A DNA stretch of 64,000 bases from Pelagerythrobacter sp041912895 (GCF_041912895.1 NZ_JAYSGI010000001.1:682001-746000); one strand, 5' to 3'; shown: positions 1 through 7,875, counted from the first letter of the stretch. Program-made: numbers and translations. The notes: generated by a model not told the origin, from the sequence alone.

Positions 1-697
1 CGTTCAGCCGGCGGTAGACCTTCGCCCGGTCGCTGTCCCAGCTATCGAACACGGCGCGGATGGCGCCCCAGAGTTGGTCGTCGACGTCTTGCGGGAAGTC
101 TTCGCCGAGCTCGCGCAGGACGATCGCCTTGTACTCCCCGACCAGCGCCTGCCAGTCTTCAAGCTCCATCTCGGTATCGTTGAAGAAACCCTTGTCTTCC
201 TTGGCGATTTCGAGCGCTTCTTCGAACAGGCCATGATCGATGCCGAGCACCACGTCGGAATACATCTGGACGAAACGGCGATAGCTGTCCCACGCGAAGC
301 GGGCATCGCCGCTGGTCGCCGCGAGGCCCTCCACCGTCTCGTCGTTGAGGCCGAGGTTGAGAACGGTGTCCATCATGCCAGGCATCGAGACGCGTGCGCC
401 CGAGCGGACCGAGACGAGCAGCGGATCGGCGGCATCGCCGAAGCGCTTGCCGACGGTTTTCTCGATATGTTGCAGGGCCTTGGCGACGTCATCTCGCAAT
501 GCGTCGGAGAAATCGCCGCCTTCTTTCAGATAGCGCACGCATTCGTCGGTCGCGATGGTGAAGCCGGGGGGCACCGGCAAGCCGATGCTCGCCATTTCCG
601 CGAGGTTCGCGCCCTTGCCGCCGGTGACGGTCTTGTCCTTCTGCCGCGCAATCGTATGCGCGGCATCGCCGCCGAAGGTAAAGACTGTCTGTTCCAT
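1..697 (-). CDS. ppdK: Pyruvate, phosphate dikinase, N-terminal part (cut by window edge)
   Basis: Pyruvate, phosphate dikinase interconverts pyruvate, ATP and phosphate with phosphoenolpyruvate, AMP and pyrophosphate in the cytosol. Only the first 232 codons are visible; the gene runs leftwards off the window, against a usual length near 880-900 residues. The start is the ATG at 695-697, giving MEQTVFTFGG. Family landmarks of the N-terminal nucleotide-binding domain are visible: TGGKGANLAEM at about residues 25-35 and SVRSGARVSMPGMMDTVLNL at about 95-115. It begins 48 bp after the glyS stop on the same strand, so it is probably the last gene of a glyQ-glyS-ppdK transcript (inference). No frameshift is seen in the visible part. 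Confidence 0.95.
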   Translation of the reverse strand, partial: MEQTVFTFGGDAAHTIARQKDKTVTGGKGANLAEMASIGLPVPPGFTIATDECVRYLKEGGDFSDALRDDVAKALQHIEKTVGKRFGDAADPLLVSVRSGARVSMPGMMDTVLNLGLNDETVEGLAATSGDARFAWDSYRRFVQMYSDVVLGIDHGLFEEALEIAKEDKGFFNDTEMELEDWQALVGEYKAIVLRELGEDFPQDVDDQLWGAIRAVFDSWDSDRAKVYRRLN

Positions 698-745
698 GCC
701 GTTCCTTGTCTGGATGGGATCGGTTGCGGGCCGGTCCGCGGCGGA

Positions 746-3202
746 TCAGCCCTCGATGCGCGAGAAATCCGCCACGTTGTGCACTGCAGCACGAAAGCGT
801 GCAAGCAGGTCGAGCCGATGCGCGCGCTTGTTTTCTTCATCGGCGTTTACCGTCACTTCTTCGAAGAACCGGTCGATCGGCGCGCGTAGCGAAGCCAGCG
901 CGGCCATCGCGGCGGCGAAATCCTCCGCTTCGATCGCCTGTGCGGCGGCGGGTTCGGCGGCATCGAGCGCGTCCATCAGCGCCTTTTCCGCAGGCTCCGG
1001 CGCGTAGGACAACTCCTTTGCGTGACGGTCCGCCATCTTGGCGTCGATCACCGCCTTCATGTCGGGATCGTCGACGTTGGCGAGCGGGTCTTCCTCGCCG
1101 GTATGCGCGGGCTCGCCCTCGACGCCGTACCAATCCTCCTTCTTGAGGATATTGGCCGCGCGCTTGTACCCTGCGAGCAAGTTGGCGCCGTCCTCGGATT
1201 CCATGAAGGATTGCAGAGCGTTCACACGAGCCAGAAGCCGCACGAGGTCGTCTTCGTTCCCGAGCGCGAAGACTGCGTCGATGAGGTCGTGGCGGACGCC
1301 TGCCTCGCGTTGCTGGACTTTGAGGCGGTCGGCGAAGAAGTCGTGGAGGCTGCTAACGCCTTCCAATAAAGCCAGATAAATCGAGTTCACCCAGTGAATG
1401 GGTTTGCTCAGTTCATTGGACATATGCTCCTTGTTGACGAGATTCTCTTGGAATCTCCAAGCAGCGCCTTTCTCGGAAAATTGGAAGGGGCGGTCGGAGA
1501 CAGCAGCCACATACCAAGTCTCAATGAGCGAGAAGTCGGTCTCACCCAAGCGGCGATATTCTCTAATGGCAATGTGCTTCGAGAGGAGCTTGGCAACCGG
1601 CCTCGTCACCTCGTTGAGCGAGAGACGCAATTGTTGGTCAGACAAAACCCGAATGATTCCAAGCGCCGCACGCCGAAGCGCGAATGGATCTTTTGATCCG
1701 GTGGGCGTCTCGCCGATAGCAAAGAAGGCAACGACGGTATCCAGCTTGTCCGCCAGCGACACCGCCACCGTCACTGGCGCGGTCGGCACCTCGTCGCCCT
1801 GACCGACCGGCTTGTAGTGGTCGCGGATGGCATCAGCGACCTCGTCAGGCAGCCCCTCGGCGCGGGCGTAATAGCCGCCCATCAGCCCCTGCAACTCGGG
1901 GAATTCGCCGACCATCTCGGTGACGAGGTCGGCCTTGGCGAGGCGGGCGGCATCCTCCGCCATCTGCGCCAATTCTTCCTTTGTCACCCCGGCCCCCGAG
2001 CCGGGGTCCCGCTTTTCTTCGAGCGCTGCACCAGAAGAAGCGGGACCCCGGATCAAGTCCGGGGTGACGATCCCTTCTTCCACCAGCCAGCGCGCCAGCT
2101 TGGCGACGCGCTCGACCTTGTCGGCGACGGTGCCGAGCTTTTCGTGGAAGGTAATCCGCTCGAGCTTCTTCGCGTGATCGGCCAGCGGGGTCTTGCGGTC
2201 CTGCTCCCAGAAGAAGCGCGCGTCGGAGAGGCGCGCGGCGAGGACCTTGCGGTTGCCGTCAACGATCGCCGCGCCGCCGCCTTCCGCGGCGATGTTGGCG
2301 GTGCAGACGAAGGCGTTGGCGAGCGTTCCCGACTTGTCCTCACACACGAAGTATTTCTGGTTCACGCGCGCGGTGAGCTGGATCACTTCCGGCGGTACAT
2401 TCAGGAAACCGCTGTCGAACCGGCCCAGCAGCGGGACTGGCCATTCGGTCAGCCCGGCATTCTCGACCACCAGGCCCTCGTCTGCGATGACCGTGAGACC
2501 GGCAGCTTTCGCCGCCTTGCGCGCGGCCTCGCGAATGATCCCGGCGCGTTCCTGATGGTCGACGATCACGTGGGCGGCACGCAGCTTGTCGGCGTAATCG
2601 GCGGCGCTACTGATCGTGATCTCGCCCGAATGATGGAACCGGTGGCCGAGGGTGACCCGACCAGAAGCGACGCCGTGGACCTCGCACTCGACCACATCCT
2701 CGCCCAGCAACGCGACGATCCCGCTCAGCGGACGTACCCAGCGCAAGCTATCGGTGCCAATCGAGGCAGCGCCCCAGCGCATCGACTTGGGCCAGGCGAA
2801 ATCGCGGACGATTGCCGGGATCGCCTCGCCCAGCAGGTCGCCGGTGGCGCGGCCGGGCTTCTCGATCACCGCGAACCACGTGTTGCGACCTTTCACCTCG
2901 CGCAGTTCGAGCTGGTCGCGGGTAACGCCGTTCTTGCGGCAGAAACCGTCGATCGCGGCGTCGGGCGCGCCTTCGGGCGGGCCCTTGGCCTCCTCGCTGA
3001 CAGCCTCGGTGGCTTGCGGCAGGCCGCGCGCGATCAGCGCGAGGCGGCGCGGGGTGGACCAGACGGTGACCTCGCCGGGTTCGATGCCCGCCGCCTCCAT
3101 CTCGCGGCGGAACAGCTTCTCCAGCTCGTCGCGCGCGCCGGCCTGCATCCGCGCGGGGATTTCTTCGGAGCGCAGTTCGAGGAGGAAGTCGGAGCCGCTC
3201 AT
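746..3202 (-). CDS. glyS: Glycyl-tRNA synthetase beta subunit with two unusual internal insertions
   Basis: Beta subunit of the bacterial alpha2-beta2 glycyl-tRNA synthetase, which charges tRNA-Gly in the cytosol. The ATG at 3202 (MSGSDFLLELRSEEIPARM) forms an ATGA overlap with the glyQ stop; a GTG at 3211 in frame is an alternative. The product is 818 residues, long for the family. Two segments explain the excess. Residues about 379-407 are translated from a double palindromic repeat and read VTPDLIRGPASS to KRDPGSGAGV. Residues about 500-617 come from a stretch of clearly lower GC between the conserved ALRRAALGIIRVL and FFADRLKVQQREAGVRHDL motifs. The frame stays open through both, so the gene is probably functional. 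The C-terminus carries the usual DALR-like anticodon-binding region. Confidence 0.95.
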   Translation of the reverse strand: MSGSDFLLELRSEEIPARMQAGARDELEKLFRREMEAAGIEPGEVTVWSTPRRLALIARGLPQATEAVSEEAKGPPEGAPDAAIDGFCRKNGVTRDQLELREVKGRNTWFAVIEKPGRATGDLLGEAIPAIVRDFAWPKSMRWGAASIGTDSLRWVRPLSGIVALLGEDVVECEVHGVASGRVTLGHRFHHSGEITISSAADYADKLRAAHVIVDHQERAGIIREAARKAAKAAGLTVIADEGLVVENAGLTEWPVPLLGRFDSGFLNVPPEVIQLTARVNQKYFVCEDKSGTLANAFVCTANIAAEGGGAAIVDGNRKVLAARLSDARFFWEQDRKTPLADHAKKLERITFHEKLGTVADKVERVAKLARWLVEEGIVTPDLIRGPASSGAALEEKRDPGSGAGVTKEELAQMAEDAARLAKADLVTEMVGEFPELQGLMGGYYARAEGLPDEVADAIRDHYKPVGQGDEVPTAPVTVAVSLADKLDTVVAFFAIGETPTGSKDPFALRRAALGIIRVLSDQQLRLSLNEVTRPVAKLLSKHIAIREYRRLGETDFSLIETWYVAAVSDRPFQFSEKGAAWRFQENLVNKEHMSNELSKPIHWVNSIYLALLEGVSSLHDFFADRLKVQQREAGVRHDLIDAVFALGNEDDLVRLLARVNALQSFMESEDGANLLAGYKRAANILKKEDWYGVEGEPAHTGEEDPLANVDDPDMKAVIDAKMADRHAKELSYAPEPAEKALMDALDAAEPAAAQAIEAEDFAAAMAALASLRAPIDRFFEEVTVNADEENKRAHRLDLLARFRAAVHNVADFSRIEG
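1350..1700. other. Low-GC in-frame segment within glyS
   Basis: My hand count for 1381-1680 is 160 G/C of 300 (53%), against 75% in the 60 bases at 901-960 of the same gene and the generally high GC of the window. The segment encodes about 100 residues between motifs that lie much closer together in ordinary GlyS proteins. It contains words such as HIAIREYRRLGETD, WRFQENLVNKEHM and KPIHWVNSIYLALLEGV that I do not recognise from the family. It is separate from the palindromic repeat at 1983-2068. Confidence 0.6.
1983..2068. repeat. Double palindromic (REP/BIME-like) element inside glyS
   Basis: Two copies of a roughly 31-32 bp palindrome face each other. One is at 1983-2014 (GTCACCCCGG, variable centre, then CCGGGGTCCCGCTT). 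The other is at 2038-2068, the same sequence in reverse orientation with centre ACTTGAT. Each unit is itself a hairpin, and the pair could form a long stem around a 23-nt loop. Units of this type are familiar to me as dispersed intergenic repeats in sphingomonads, where one frame reads VTPDLIRGP. Here the element is inside the glyS reading frame and is translated without a stop. Confidence 0.85.
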
Positions 3203-4098
3203 TTCGACCACTCCGGGTATTTCTCCGCCCAGCTGGGCGCCTCGCGGGCCATGTAGGCCTCGCAGCTACCGCGAGCGAGATCGCGGACCTGCGCCATGTA
3301 GCTGGCACGTTCCTGCACCGAGATCACGCCCCGCGCCTGCAGCAGGTTGAACACGTGGCTCGCCTCGATCGCCTGTTCGTAGGCGGCGATGGGCACGTCG
3401 TTGTCGAGACAGTTGCGGCATTCGGCCGCGGCCTTGCGAAACAGGTCGAACAGCGCGTCGGTATCGGCGATCTCGAAGTTCCACTTCGACATCTGCTTCT
3501 CGTTCTCGAGGAAGACGTGGCCGTAGCTCGTCCCGCGCCCGTCGAAATTCAGGTCGTAGACGTTGTCGACGCCCTGGATATACATCGCGAGGCGCTCGAG
3601 GCCATAGGTCAGCTCGCCCGCGACCGGCTTGCAGTCGAACCCGCCCATCTGCTGGAAATAGGTGAACTGCGTCACCTCCATGCCGTCGCACCAGACCTCC
3701 CAGCCGAGCCCCCAGGCGCCCAATGTGGGGCTTTCCCAGTCATCCTCGACGAAGCGGATGTCGTGCTTGAGTGGATCGATCCCGATCACCCGCAGGCTCT
3801 CGAGATAGAGATCCTGAATGTCGGGCGGGCTCGGCTTCAGGATGACCTGATACTGGTAGTAGTGCTGGAGCCGGTTGGGGTTCTCGCCGTAGCGCCCGTC
3901 GGTCGGGCGGCGGCAGGGCTGGACGAAGGCCGCGTTCCACGGCTCGGGCCCGAGGGCGCGGAGCGTGGTCGCGGTGTGGAACGTGCCCGCGCCCATCCGC
4001 ATATCGTAGGGCTGGAGGATCAGGCACCCGTGCGCGCTCCAGAAATCGTGGAGGCAGAGGATCATGTCCTGAAAGCTGGTCTGGGGTGATCGGTCCAT
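3199..4098 (-). CDS. glyQ: Glycyl-tRNA synthetase alpha subunit
   Basis: Catalytic alpha subunit of the tetrameric glycyl-tRNA synthetase. The 299-residue product shows the highly conserved core: SFQDMILCLHDFWSAHGCL near the N-terminus, then QPYDMRMGAGTFHTATTLRA, QPCRRPTDGRYGENPNRLQH, WEVWCDGMEVTQFTYFQQMG and GELTYGLERLAMYIQGV. Length and motifs match the family. The start is taken at the ATG at 4098 (MDRSPQTSFQD); an ATG at 4113 (MAARTMDRS) is equally possible because neither has a clear Shine-Dalgarno sequence. The open frame upstream to 4395 would overlap the divergent gene and is not credible. The stop overlaps the glyS start as ATGA, which implies translational coupling. Confidence 0.95.
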   Translation of the reverse strand: MDRSPQTSFQDMILCLHDFWSAHGCLILQPYDMRMGAGTFHTATTLRALGPEPWNAAFVQPCRRPTDGRYGENPNRLQHYYQYQVILKPSPPDIQDLYLESLRVIGIDPLKHDIRFVEDDWESPTLGAWGLGWEVWCDGMEVTQFTYFQQMGGFDCKPVAGELTYGLERLAMYIQGVDNVYDLNFDGRGTSYGHVFLENEKQMSKWNFEIADTDALFDLFRKAAAECRNCLDNDVPIAAYEQAIEASHVFNLLQARGVISVQERASYMAQVRDLARGSCEAYMAREAPSWAEKYPEWSK

Positions 4099-4176
4099 CG
4101 TGCGCGCGGCCATGGCGCAGGCGCGAAATCGGGTCAATGCGCAGGCTGCGGTGGACGCGCGAAAGACAGGCATGTG

Positions 4177-4241
4177 TGACATGATGTCAGGTTCTGTTGA
4201 CATGATAAGCGAATCGCGACATATGGTCAGGGAAACCTGAC
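4177..4241 (+). promoter_or_regulatory. Promoter and candidate operators for the membrane-protein/XRE operon
   Basis: A sigma70-like promoter can be read as TTGACA (4197-4202), a 17-bp spacer and CATATG (4220-4225). It sits in a cluster of symmetric elements: TGACATGATGTCA (4177-4189, a perfect odd palindrome), a second TGACATGAT (4198-4206) overlapping the -35 box, and a perfect inverted repeat GTCAGG-gaaa-CCTGAC (4226-4241) at the expected transcription start. The layout suits repression, possibly by the XRE protein of this operon (inference). The rest of the 4099-4285 gap shows no gene. Confidence 0.55.
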
Positions 4242-4285
4242 ACCAAGGTCGATCTGGTCTCATATACCCCGAGGGAGTAACAATA

Positions 4286-4690
4286 GTGTACAACGCGAAA
4301 GCGACGACCAATCGTGACTGGGCGAAGATCCATCTCAATTTCGGCGTGTTCGCCATTCCCTGCCTCGCTCTTCTGATACTCTCGAAAATGGGCATGCTCG
4401 AAGAAAGCTATGGCGTGATCGGGGCGGCGTCCCTCGTACTCTCGATGATGGTGATGTTCATGTCGCGCAACGCCGACGAATATACGCTGTCGTTATGGTC
4501 GGCGGGCGCCACTGCGGGGTTCATGGCCGCCGTCGCATGGCTGATCTTCGCGCCGCTGATCGAAGGGTTCGTCGATGGGGCGACGGGCAATGCGCACATC
4601 AGGGACTGGCCGGCCGACATGGGCATCCACATCGGGATCGCGGTGTTCCTGATAGCCTTCAACCTGAAGCGCTTTCGCGGCACGGCGTGA
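4286..4690 (+). CDS. Small hydrophobic membrane protein, first gene of XRE operon
   Basis: I do not recognise a named family. The 134-residue product has four likely membrane spans, at about residues 18-36, 43-61, 74-93 and 111-128, with short loops and no catalytic motif. The start is GTG at 4286 (MYNAKATTNRDWAK), preceded by GAGGGAG at good distance. It begins a tightly packed set of four same-strand genes: two small membrane proteins, an XRE-type regulator and a larger membrane protein. The context suggests a membrane-linked regulatory or stress function, but the substrate or signal cannot be read from sequence. Confidence 0.75.
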   Translation: MYNAKATTNRDWAKIHLNFGVFAIPCLALLILSKMGMLEESYGVIGAASLVLSMMVMFMSRNADEYTLSLWSAGATAGFMAAVAWLIFAPLIEGFVDGATGNAHIRDWPADMGIHIGIAVFLIAFNLKRFRGTA

Positions 4691-4716
4691 GCGAGATGAA
4701 GGGAGCACTGCGGAAT

Positions 4717-5166
4717 ATGCCTTACGACCCCCAAGCGCCGACCGGCGGCGAGACGGCCAGCGCGTTCAACATGGCGTGGACGGGGCTGGCGGCGAATGTC
4801 GTGCTGCTGATATCCTACCTGACGGGAAGCCACACGATCTCGACCGCTGCGCTGGCCGTGACCGGCGCACTCATCGCTGTGGTGATGTTCAGCAATCGTT
4901 TCGACGAGCATTTCAGTGCCGTGCGCGACACGGGGTTGCGGTGGGGCATGTCGGTGATCGCGCTCTATCTGTTCGCGGGCGCGGTGCTGTCGCTGGCCAC
5001 GGGTGTGCGCCGCCTCGGGTTCTACACCGCGGCAGGCGAGTGGCCCGATCTCGGGCGTGGAATTCCCGGTCTTCTGGCCGACGGATATCTGCTGGCAATC
5101 GTTGCCGGACTGGCATTCCACCTCGGCTTCGCCTGGGCGCGCATTCGTGGAGCGGCAAGCAGGTGA
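4717..5166 (+). CDS. Small hydrophobic membrane protein, second gene of XRE operon
   Basis: A 149-residue protein of unknown function. It has a short polar N-terminus followed by about four hydrophobic spans, including MAWTGLAANVVLLISYLTG, ALAVTGALIAVVMFSNRF, MSVIALYLFAGAVLSLATG and LLADGYLLAIVAGLAFHLGF. The start chosen is the ATG at 4717 (MPYDPQAP), because AAGGGAG lies 12 nt before it. A GTG at 4687 that overlaps the previous stop as GTGA would add ten residues and is a real alternative, since this overlap style recurs in the window. Spacing and topology resemble the preceding gene, and the two may act together (inference). Confidence 0.7.
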   Translation: MPYDPQAPTGGETASAFNMAWTGLAANVVLLISYLTGSHTISTAALAVTGALIAVVMFSNRFDEHFSAVRDTGLRWGMSVIALYLFAGAVLSLATGVRRLGFYTAAGEWPDLGRGIPGLLADGYLLAIVAGLAFHLGFAWARIRGAASR

Positions 5167-5357
5167 AAAACCGCCTCAAGGTGCTGCGTGCCGAGCGGGA
5201 CTGGAGCCAGGCGGAGCTGGCGATGCAGCTCGACGTGTCGCGGCAGGCGGTGAACGCGATCGAGACGGGCAAGCACGATCCCTCGCTGCCGCTGGCGTTC
5301 CGCATCGCACGGTTGTTCGAGATGAGGATCGAGGAGATTTTCGATGACCAGGGATGA
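5163..5357 (+). CDS. Small XRE-family (Cro/CI-type) transcriptional regulator
   Basis: A 64-residue protein consisting of one helix-turn-helix domain. It reads VKNRLKVLRAERDWSQAELA and then VSRQAVNAIETGKHDPSLPL, the standard XRE pattern with the recognition helix SRQAVNAIE and the family tail FEMRIEEIF. The GTG start at 5163 overlaps the upstream stop as GTGA, and its 3' end overlaps the next gene by 14 bp, so all are translated as a unit. Such minimal regulators are usually paired with membrane proteins of unknown function. It probably controls its own operon at the palindromes around 4177-4241 (inference). Confidence 0.88.
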   Translation: MKNRLKVLRAERDWSQAELAMQLDVSRQAVNAIETGKHDPSLPLAFRIARLFEMRIEEIFDDQG

Positions 5358-5982
5358 TGATGTGGAGCGTGCCGAGAGCAACTTGGGCAATCTGGCAATC
5401 CTCGCAGGTGCTGGCTTGTTGGCGCTGTTCGCGCTCGGAGTCCTCGCGGGTCTGATTACTGGTGCAGTCGAAAATTCCGGCCCGCCCCATCCGGTGATCT
5501 ATATCGCGGGTGCCGTCGCAGCACTGCTGCTCGCGTTCGCGGCATGGCTCATCCGTCGTCATCGCCGCGCACTGACATTGCCGCGCAGCCCGCGCATGCG
5601 CGAAGCAGGTGCGATCCTTTACCTGAGCGCAGGGCTGGGCTTTGCCGCCACGCTTGCGCTGATACTGCTTACAGGTTCCGAATTCGGGCTCGACCTGTTC
5701 GTTTCCGACGGACCGATCGGCCGCGAGGTCGCGCTGGTCATGGCCGCTATCGTCGTGATCGGCATGGCGCTGTCGATCCGCTGGTTTCTGCTGCTCGACG
5801 AGCACGAGCGGGCGGCGCACGATTTCGGCACGGTAGTGGCGTTCTATGCCTATCTCACGATCAGCGCGATCTGGTGGCTGCTGGCACGTGGCGGGCTGAC
5901 CCCTTGGCCAAACGGCGTGCTGATTTTCTGGCTCTCGCTGGCCGTATGGGTGGTCGGATGGGCATGGCGCCGCCGCGGCTGA
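5344..5982 (+). CDS. Multi-pass membrane protein, last gene of XRE operon
   Basis: A 212-residue protein with about six membrane spans after a charged N-terminus (MTRDDDVERAESNLG). Spans are visible near residues 18-40, 52-70, 92-112, 128-148, 164-182 and 190-207. A basic loop, LIRRHRRALTLPRSPRMREA, lies between the second and third. It ends in WRRRG. The layout resembles membrane proteins paired with YdzF/Cro-like regulators in other bacteria (DUF2178-type), but I cannot confirm membership by eye. The start ATG lies inside the XRE gene, overlapping it by 14 bp. Confidence 0.75.
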   Translation: MTRDDDVERAESNLGNLAILAGAGLLALFALGVLAGLITGAVENSGPPHPVIYIAGAVAALLLAFAAWLIRRHRRALTLPRSPRMREAGAILYLSAGLGFAATLALILLTGSEFGLDLFVSDGPIGREVALVMAAIVVIGMALSIRWFLLLDEHERAAHDFGTVVAFYAYLTISAIWWLLARGGLTPWPNGVLIFWLSLAVWVVGWAWRRRG

Positions 5983-6019
5983 TTTCCTATAATCCAACGT
6001 AACCGAAGGACAACCCGAC

Positions 6020-6952
6020 ATGACGTTCACGATCATTATCGATACCGCCCGCCGCCTTTCGCTCGGCGTCTCCGCAATTTCGCTCGCCTTGGCAGGGCCG
6101 GCGTTCGCGCAGGAGGAGGTGGCACCGGCCCCCGCCGCCGAAGCCACGGTCGCCTCGCCCGCTTTGTGGAAGGTCGCCGACGAGGACACCACGATCTGGT
6201 TGTTCGGGACGGTCCACGCGCTGCCCACGACCATCGAATGGTATCGCGGCCCGATCGCGACCGCGCTGGGCGGCTCGGACACGCTCGTCACCGAGATCGA
6301 GATGACGCCCGCAACGGCGACCACGATGCAGCAGATCGTGATGACCAAGGCGATACTGCCCGATGGCCAGACATTGCGCGGCCTGCTCGATGACGATCAG
6401 CGGGCGGCCTACGAAGCAGCGATGACGAAGCTGGAGCTGCCGGTGGCCGCGTTCGACCGGTTCGAGCCCTGGTATGGCGCAATGACGCTGGCGATGCTGC
6501 CGCTGCTGAAGCAGGGCTATTCGCTCGACGCGGGGGCGGAACAGGTGCTCGAGGCGCAGGCCGGGGAGACGATCGGGCGCGGCGCGCTCGAGACCGTCGA
6601 GGAACAGCTCGAGCTGTTCGATGGTCTGCCGCAGGATGCGCAGGTCGAGTTCCTGATGGAAACGGTCGATGGCATCGACGACATCAAGGAAATGCTCGAT
6701 GCGATGGTCGCCGAATGGGCCGAAGGCGACGCCGACGCCCTGGCCGACCTGATGAACGAGGGGATGGACGATCCGGTGCTGGCCGAGCGGCTGCTCTACG
6801 CCCGCAACGCCAACTGGGCGCAGTGGATCGACGAACGGCTCGAAGCGCCGGGCACGGTGTTCGTCGCGGTCGGCGCGGGCCACCTCGCGGGCGAGAACAG
6901 CGTGCAGGAAAAGCTGGAGGATCTCGGGATCGAGACCGAACGCGTCCAGTGA
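6020..6952 (+). CDS. TraB/GumN-family secreted protein (TIKI-like), copy 1
   Basis: A 310-residue protein with a signal peptide ending around AGPAFAQ, so it is exported to the periplasm. It carries the two GxxH motifs of the TraB/GumN/TIKI fold: GTVH in WLFGTVHALPTTIEW, and GAGH in FVAVGAGHLAGENSV near the C-terminus. In TIKI proteins these residues belong to a metal-dependent protease site; bacterial substrates are unknown. The ATG at 6020 follows a GAAGGA sequence. The next gene is a paralogue overlapping it by one base, so the two are one transcript and probably one functional unit. Confidence 0.88.
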   Translation: MTFTIIIDTARRLSLGVSAISLALAGPAFAQEEVAPAPAAEATVASPALWKVADEDTTIWLFGTVHALPTTIEWYRGPIATALGGSDTLVTEIEMTPATATTMQQIVMTKAILPDGQTLRGLLDDDQRAAYEAAMTKLELPVAAFDRFEPWYGAMTLAMLPLLKQGYSLDAGAEQVLEAQAGETIGRGALETVEEQLELFDGLPQDAQVEFLMETVDGIDDIKEMLDAMVAEWAEGDADALADLMNEGMDDPVLAERLLYARNANWAQWIDERLEAPGTVFVAVGAGHLAGENSVQEKLEDLGIETERVQ

Positions 6953-7830
6953 TGCGCCTGCCTGCCTTGCTGGCGGCGCTGCTGACGCTCGCCGCCTGCG
7001 GGCAGGCCGGTCCGCCTCCCGGATTCGAGGGCACCCCCTCCCCCGCGTTGTTCGAGGTTTCGTCGGCGGACGGTGAGGTGGAAGGTTGGCTCTTCGGCAC
7101 GATCCATTCGCTGCCGGACGGGGTGGAATGGCGCACTGGCCCGCTCGACGATGTTGTTTCGCGGGCCGACCTGCTGGTGGTCGAGGTCCGCGATCTGGAC
7201 GACGCGGCGGGGTTGCGCGATGCCTTTGCGGCGCGAGCCCGCACCGCCGGGCAGCCGCCGCTGGCGGACAAGGTTCCACCCCGGCTGCGCGGCGATCTCG
7301 CAGCGATCCTCACCGAGCACGATCTCTCGCCCGATACCTTCGCCGATATCGAGACATGGGCCGCGGCGCTGACGCTGGCGCAGTATGCCGAGACGGGCGA
7401 TTCCGCGAACGGGGTCGACCGCGCACTGCTGCGCGAGATGCCGCGCGCGAAAGTCGTCGAGCTGGAGGGCGCGGACGCGCAGTTCGACGTATTCGACCGC
7501 CTGCCCGAGACCGAGCAGCGCGACCTGCTCGCCGCGGTGATCGTGGACATGGAGCGCAACCGCGAAAGCCCGGCCGTCCACGCCGCAGACTGGTACAAGG
7601 GGCGGATCGACCACCTCGCCGATCGCGAGACCAGCGCGATGCTTGCCGATCCCGAACTGCGCGAGGCGCTCTACGCGGCCCGCAATCGCGCCTGGGCTAC
7701 GCGGCTCACAGCGCTGCTGAGGCGCGATCCGCGGCCGCTGGTCGCGGTCGGCAGCGCGCACCTGGCGGGTGAGGATGGGCTGCCCGCGCTGCTTTCGGCG
7801 CAAGGCTACACCGTGCGGCGCATTCAATAG
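6952..7830 (+). CDS. TraB/GumN-family lipoprotein, copy 2
   Basis: A 292-residue paralogue of the preceding gene. Its N-terminus is MRLPALLAALLTLAACGQAG, a lipoprotein signal with lipobox LAAC, so this copy is membrane-anchored where copy 1 is predicted soluble. Both GxxH motifs are kept: GTIH in WLFGTIHSLPDGVEW, and GSAH in LVAVGSAHLAGEDGL. The ATG at 6952 shares its A with the TGA of copy 1. The paired soluble and anchored forms suggest an ancient tandem duplication with divided locations (inference). Confidence 0.88.
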   Translation: MRLPALLAALLTLAACGQAGPPPGFEGTPSPALFEVSSADGEVEGWLFGTIHSLPDGVEWRTGPLDDVVSRADLLVVEVRDLDDAAGLRDAFAARARTAGQPPLADKVPPRLRGDLAAILTEHDLSPDTFADIETWAAALTLAQYAETGDSANGVDRALLREMPRAKVVELEGADAQFDVFDRLPETEQRDLLAAVIVDMERNRESPAVHAADWYKGRIDHLADRETSAMLADPELREALYAARNRAWATRLTALLRRDPRPLVAVGSAHLAGEDGLPALLSAQGYTVRRIQ

Positions 7831-7847
7831 CGCGATTCCCCGCAGGC

Positions 7848-7875
7848 TTGCATTCGCCCGGCCTTGCGCTATAGG
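7848..7875 (+). promoter_or_regulatory. Putative rplY promoter
   Basis: TTGCAT (7848-7853), a 16-bp spacer and TATAGG (7870-7875) lie 77 bp before the rplY start in the 122-bp gap after the GumN-like pair. They match the sigma70-type pattern well for this GC-rich window. No other structure is evident in the leader. Confidence 0.5.
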
